Of a stretch of DNA of 64,000 nucleotides, positions 61,155-64,000 are shown in pieces. The notes under the pieces were generated by a model. That model did not search any database. It saw only the letters and a program-made list of their open reading frames with translations, and was not told the origin of the DNA. A program made the translations under genes and the position numbers. Source of the stretch: Clostridiaceae bacterium (lineage in GTDB: Bacteria; Bacillota; Clostridia; Saccharofermentanales; DTU023); NCBI GenBank assembly GCA_012518795.1, contig JAAYRL010000050.1, positions 62,001 to 126,000 on the forward strand. The letters are read 5' to 3'. Numbering within the stretch: position 1 is the stretch's first letter; every line of letters begins with the position of its first letter.

Positions 61155-64000
61155 ATGGCTGAAATATATATTGAAGAAGGTTTTGAAAAATTATTTATAA
61201 AATATATTCAAGATTTAGGTTATGAGTACGTTCCTCAGCAAGAGATTGTTAGGGACAGAATGAAATCTCCTGTTGCCGTGGAAATTTTAAAAGAAGCACT
61301 TATCAGAATTAATCCCAATCTTCCTGTAGAGGTTATTGAGCAAACTATTTACCAAATAAAAAATATCGATGCAGGGCTTTTAGAAATCAGAAATGAAATC
61401 TTTTTTGAATATCTGCAAAATGGAATAGAAATATCCTACTACACAGATGACAGACAACAAACAGAAAGAGTTTACCTGTTAGATTATGAAAACATCGACA
61501 ACAATTCATTTATTATTACCAATCAATTAACTATTATAGGCAAAGATACAAAAAGACCGGATATTATTCTATATATCAATGGTTTACCTTTAATTGTCAT
61601 TGAACTTAAATCTCTGACATCAGAATCGAGTGATGTATCCAGTGCTTATCGTCAGATCAAAAATTATCAATACGATATTGAAGAATTGTTTGTTTATAAT
61701 GCTTTCAACATTATTTCTGATTTTACGACAACTAAGGTCGGTACTATTACAGCTGATGAATCCTGGTACAAGGAATGGAAATCAATCGACGGTTCTTATG
61801 AATCCACTCAATATGCAGATTACAAAACACTCTTAGAAGGTATTTTAGAAAAAGAACGTTTTTTAGACATCATCAAGAATTTTATTCTGTTTGAACACAA
61901 AGATGATAAAACGTATAAGATACTGGCTCAATACCATCAATATTTCGCAGTTCATAAGGCTATAAGGTCAACCTTGGAAGCCATGCAAAGAGGTGATGGT
62001 AGAGGTGGTGTGTTTTGGCATACTCAAGGATCCGGTAAATCTTTATCTATGGTTTTCTATACAGGTTATTTGATAAGAATTTTAGAACAACCAACTTTTG
62101 TAATTCTGACTGATAGAAATGATTTAGATGATCAATTATACGGACAGTTTTCAAGAGCTAAAAAGTTTTTGCGCCAAGAACCTATTCAAGCGGAATCAAG
62201 GAAGAATCTGGATCAATTGTTAAATGACCGGAAATCGAACGGTATATTTTTCTCGACCATGCAAAAATTTGCTGAATCGGAAGAAGCCCTGACCGATAGA
62301 AATGATGTGATTGTGATAGCTGATGAAGCCCATCGCTCACAATATGGTTTAAGAGAAAAGATAAATAAAGACGGTCAAATCCAAAGCGGTATGGCAAGAC
62401 TGGTTAGAAAATCTTTGCCGAATGCTACTTATATCGGTTTTACCGGAACACCCTTAAGTGTCAACGATAGAGATACCCGAGAAGTCTTCGGAGAATATAT
62501 TGATGTTTACGATATGAGCCAATCTGTTGAAGATGGTGCTACTAAACCTGTTTTTTATGAAAATAGAGTTATCAATCTGGGTTTAAAAGAAGAGATTCTC
62601 AAAGAAATAGATAATAAATATGAAGAACTTTCTGCAATTGCCAATGAAATGGATATTGAAGCCAGTAAGAGAGAATTGAGCAGATTGGAACAAATCATCG
62701 GCTCCGATGAAGCAATCAATACTCTCGTCCATGACATTATCAATCACTATGAAGAAACCAGAGCTAATCTTTTGACCGGCAAAGCAATGATCGTTGCCTA
62801 TAACAGACAAATTGCCATCAAGATATATAAGAAGATTTTAGAACTCCGGCCGGATTGGGATGCAAAAGTACAAGTGGTTGTAACAGCCAATAATAACGAT
62901 CCGGAAGAATGGAAAGCAATTATCGGTTCCAGAGCTGACAAAGACGAATTGGTTAAAAAATTCAAAGACGATGAAGACCCGTTCAAGATAGCTATCGTTG
63001 TAGACATGTGGTTAACAGGTTTTGATGTTCCCAGTTTAGCAACCATGTATGTTTACAAACCGATGAAAGAGCATAATCTGATGCAGGCGATAGCCAGGGT
63101 CAATCGTGTTTTCAAAGATAAAGCAGGCGGCTTAGTTGTTGACTACATTGGCATAGCTAATGCTTTGAAAGCAGCTATGCGGGATTATACAAAAGCAGAT
63201 CAAAAAGCGATACAGAATGCTGATATACGTGATTCTGCTTATCCAATGTTTCAAGAAAAACTGGAAGTTTGCCGAAATGTATTTTTCTATAATTTTAATT
63301 ACTCTCACATTTTTTCAGAAAGTATAGAGAATACGGAATTAGCAGATTTAATAACAGAAGGCTTAAATCATATATTTACTTTCCCGGAAAACAGACAGAA
63401 TGAATTCATAAAAGAAGCTTATGCCTTAAAACAGGCACATACCCTTTGTTCATCCATAACGACAAAATCCGAGCAAAGAGAAGCAGCATATTTCGAAGCT
63501 ATCCGTACAAGCATAAACAGAATAACTTTGCCCGGAAGATTAAAGAAAGAAGATATCAATAAACAAATAGGTGAACTGTTGGAACAATCGATTCATAGTG
63601 ATGGTGTTATTAATTTATTCCAGGACTTTGATAAGGGATTTAGCATTTTTGATCCATTGTTTCTTGAGAAGATTGCCAAGATGAAACAGAAAAATCTTAG
63701 CATCGAACTTCTTAATAAATTACTTCAAGATGAAATCATCATCTATACCAGAGGAGACATAGTAAAAGGCAGAGAGTTTTCTGAAAGATTAAAAAATATC
63801 ATGAAAAGATATCGGGAAAGCATGCTGGACAATGCAGAAAGTCTTGACCAGTTTTTTGGCTTAATTGATGGAGCTACTGAACCATATCAATTAACTTCTG
63901 TAAGAGAATCATTATTAAATCTGGCCCAGGATATTGTAAAACTTGATCAAGAAAACAAATCCTTAGGACTAAGTAAAAAAGAATTAGCTTTTTATCATGC
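61155..64000 (+). CDS. hsdR: Type I restriction enzyme R subunit (partial)
   Basis: The translocase-nuclease subunit, cut by the end of the window after 948 codons. It starts at an ATG 12 bases after hsdS. The N-terminal PD-(D/E)xK nuclease has Asp136, Glu150 and Lys152 (RPDIILYINGLPLIVIELKS). The helicase part has Walker A HTQGSGKS, the DEAH box IVIADEAHRSQYG, GFTGTPL and the motif VI-like MQAIARVNRVFKDK. No internal stop is present. With hsdM and hsdS it makes a complete type I system. Confidence 0.95.
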   Translation, partial: MAEIYIEEGFEKLFIKYIQDLGYEYVPQQEIVRDRMKSPVAVEILKEALIRINPNLPVEVIEQTIYQIKNIDAGLLEIRNEIFFEYLQNGIEISYYTDDRQQTERVYLLDYENIDNNSFIITNQLTIIGKDTKRPDIILYINGLPLIVIELKSLTSESSDVSSAYRQIKNYQYDIEELFVYNAFNIISDFTTTKVGTITADESWYKEWKSIDGSYESTQYADYKTLLEGILEKERFLDIIKNFILFEHKDDKTYKILAQYHQYFAVHKAIRSTLEAMQRGDGRGGVFWHTQGSGKSLSMVFYTGYLIRILEQPTFVILTDRNDLDDQLYGQFSRAKKFLRQEPIQAESRKNLDQLLNDRKSNGIFFSTMQKFAESEEALTDRNDVIVIADEAHRSQYGLREKINKDGQIQSGMARLVRKSLPNATYIGFTGTPLSVNDRDTREVFGEYIDVYDMSQSVEDGATKPVFYENRVINLGLKEEILKEIDNKYEELSAIANEMDIEASKRELSRLEQIIGSDEAINTLVHDIINHYEETRANLLTGKAMIVAYNRQIAIKIYKKILELRPDWDAKVQVVVTANNNDPEEWKAIIGSRADKDELVKKFKDDEDPFKIAIVVDMWLTGFDVPSLATMYVYKPMKEHNLMQAIARVNRVFKDKAGGLVVDYIGIANALKAAMRDYTKADQKAIQNADIRDSAYPMFQEKLEVCRNVFFYNFNYSHIFSESIENTELADLITEGLNHIFTFPENRQNEFIKEAYALKQAHTLCSSITTKSEQREAAYFEAIRTSINRITLPGRLKKEDINKQIGELLEQSIHSDGVINLFQDFDKGFSIFDPLFLEKIAKMKQKNLSIELLNKLLQDEIIIYTRGDIVKGREFSERLKNIMKRYRESMLDNAESLDQFFGLIDGATEPYQLTSVRESLLNLAQDIVKLDQENKSLGLSKKELAFYH

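Overview
The window is AT-rich chromosomal DNA from a low-GC Gram-positive bacterium of the Bacillota, most likely a member of the Clostridia. The grounds are strong purine-rich Shine-Dalgarno sites, FabK as the only enoyl-ACP reductase, a Spo0A-C-type domain, ECF-type vitamin uptake, lipoprotein signal peptides, and a PhoP/PhoR-Pst operon with TTNACA-type Pho boxes. I cannot name the genus. The last gene (hsdR) runs off the right edge.

Layout. 0-3.8 kb: an AAA+ ATPase (DUF4143 type), an RtcB ligase and a pseudouridine synthase. 3.8-12.1 kb: the phosphate-starvation operon pstS-pstC-pstA-pstB-phoU-phoP-phoR. Its PstS is circularly permuted, and four TTTACA-like repeats at 11-bp spacing lie upstream. 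12.3-12.8 kb: a RelB/RelE toxin-antitoxin pair. 13-18.5 kb: ligA, a small membrane protein, a Spo0A-C-domain gene broken by a 22-bp tandem duplication, HU, tRNA-Pro(GGG), a dCMP deaminase-like protein and a short membrane-anchored protein. 18.5-22.5 kb: tRNA-Ser(CGA), a membrane diguanylate cyclase, a Panacea/SocA-like antitoxin-type gene, a gene relic with its own terminator, a left-handed beta-helix protein and an RluA-type synthase. 22.7-28.3 kb: a DUF1576 membrane protein, a TIM-barrel-like protein of unknown function, a second OmpR-type two-component system and an RsuA/RluB-type synthase. 28.4-32.7 kb: an ECF transporter operon (DUF4430 lipoprotein, EcfT, fused double EcfA, S component), probably for cobalamin.

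32.8-42.9 kb: a compact type II fatty-acid synthesis locus, acpP-accB-accC-accDA(fused)-fabH-fabK-fabD-fabG-fabF-fabZ, followed by a MarR/FabT-like regulator. The promoter before acpP carries a perfect inverted repeat in its spacer. 42.9-46 kb: tRNA-Glu(CTC), a Na+/phosphate symporter with PhoU domain behind a second four-repeat Pho box, and tRNA-Pro(CGG) and tRNA-Pro(TGG). 46-50.5 kb: serC-serA-DUF1015, a convergent GlpP-like antiterminator, and tRNA-Ala(GGC). 50.7-56.6 kb: a lone type IV prepilin between tRNA-Ala and two c-di-GMP proteins (a GGDEF cyclase and a GAF-degenerate GGDEF-EAL protein). 56.8-64 kb: a DUF234-type ATPase and a type I restriction-modification system hsdM-hsdS-hsdR.

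How the parts connect. The two Pho boxes tie the Pst system and the Na+/Pi transporter into one regulon that the PhoP-like regulator in the pst operon could control. The fatty-acid genes form a nearly complete acetyl-CoA-to-acyl-ACP pathway with its own likely repressor. A recurring theme is short near-perfect tandem duplications of 12-35 bp, often spanning stop codons. One of them inactivates a gene.
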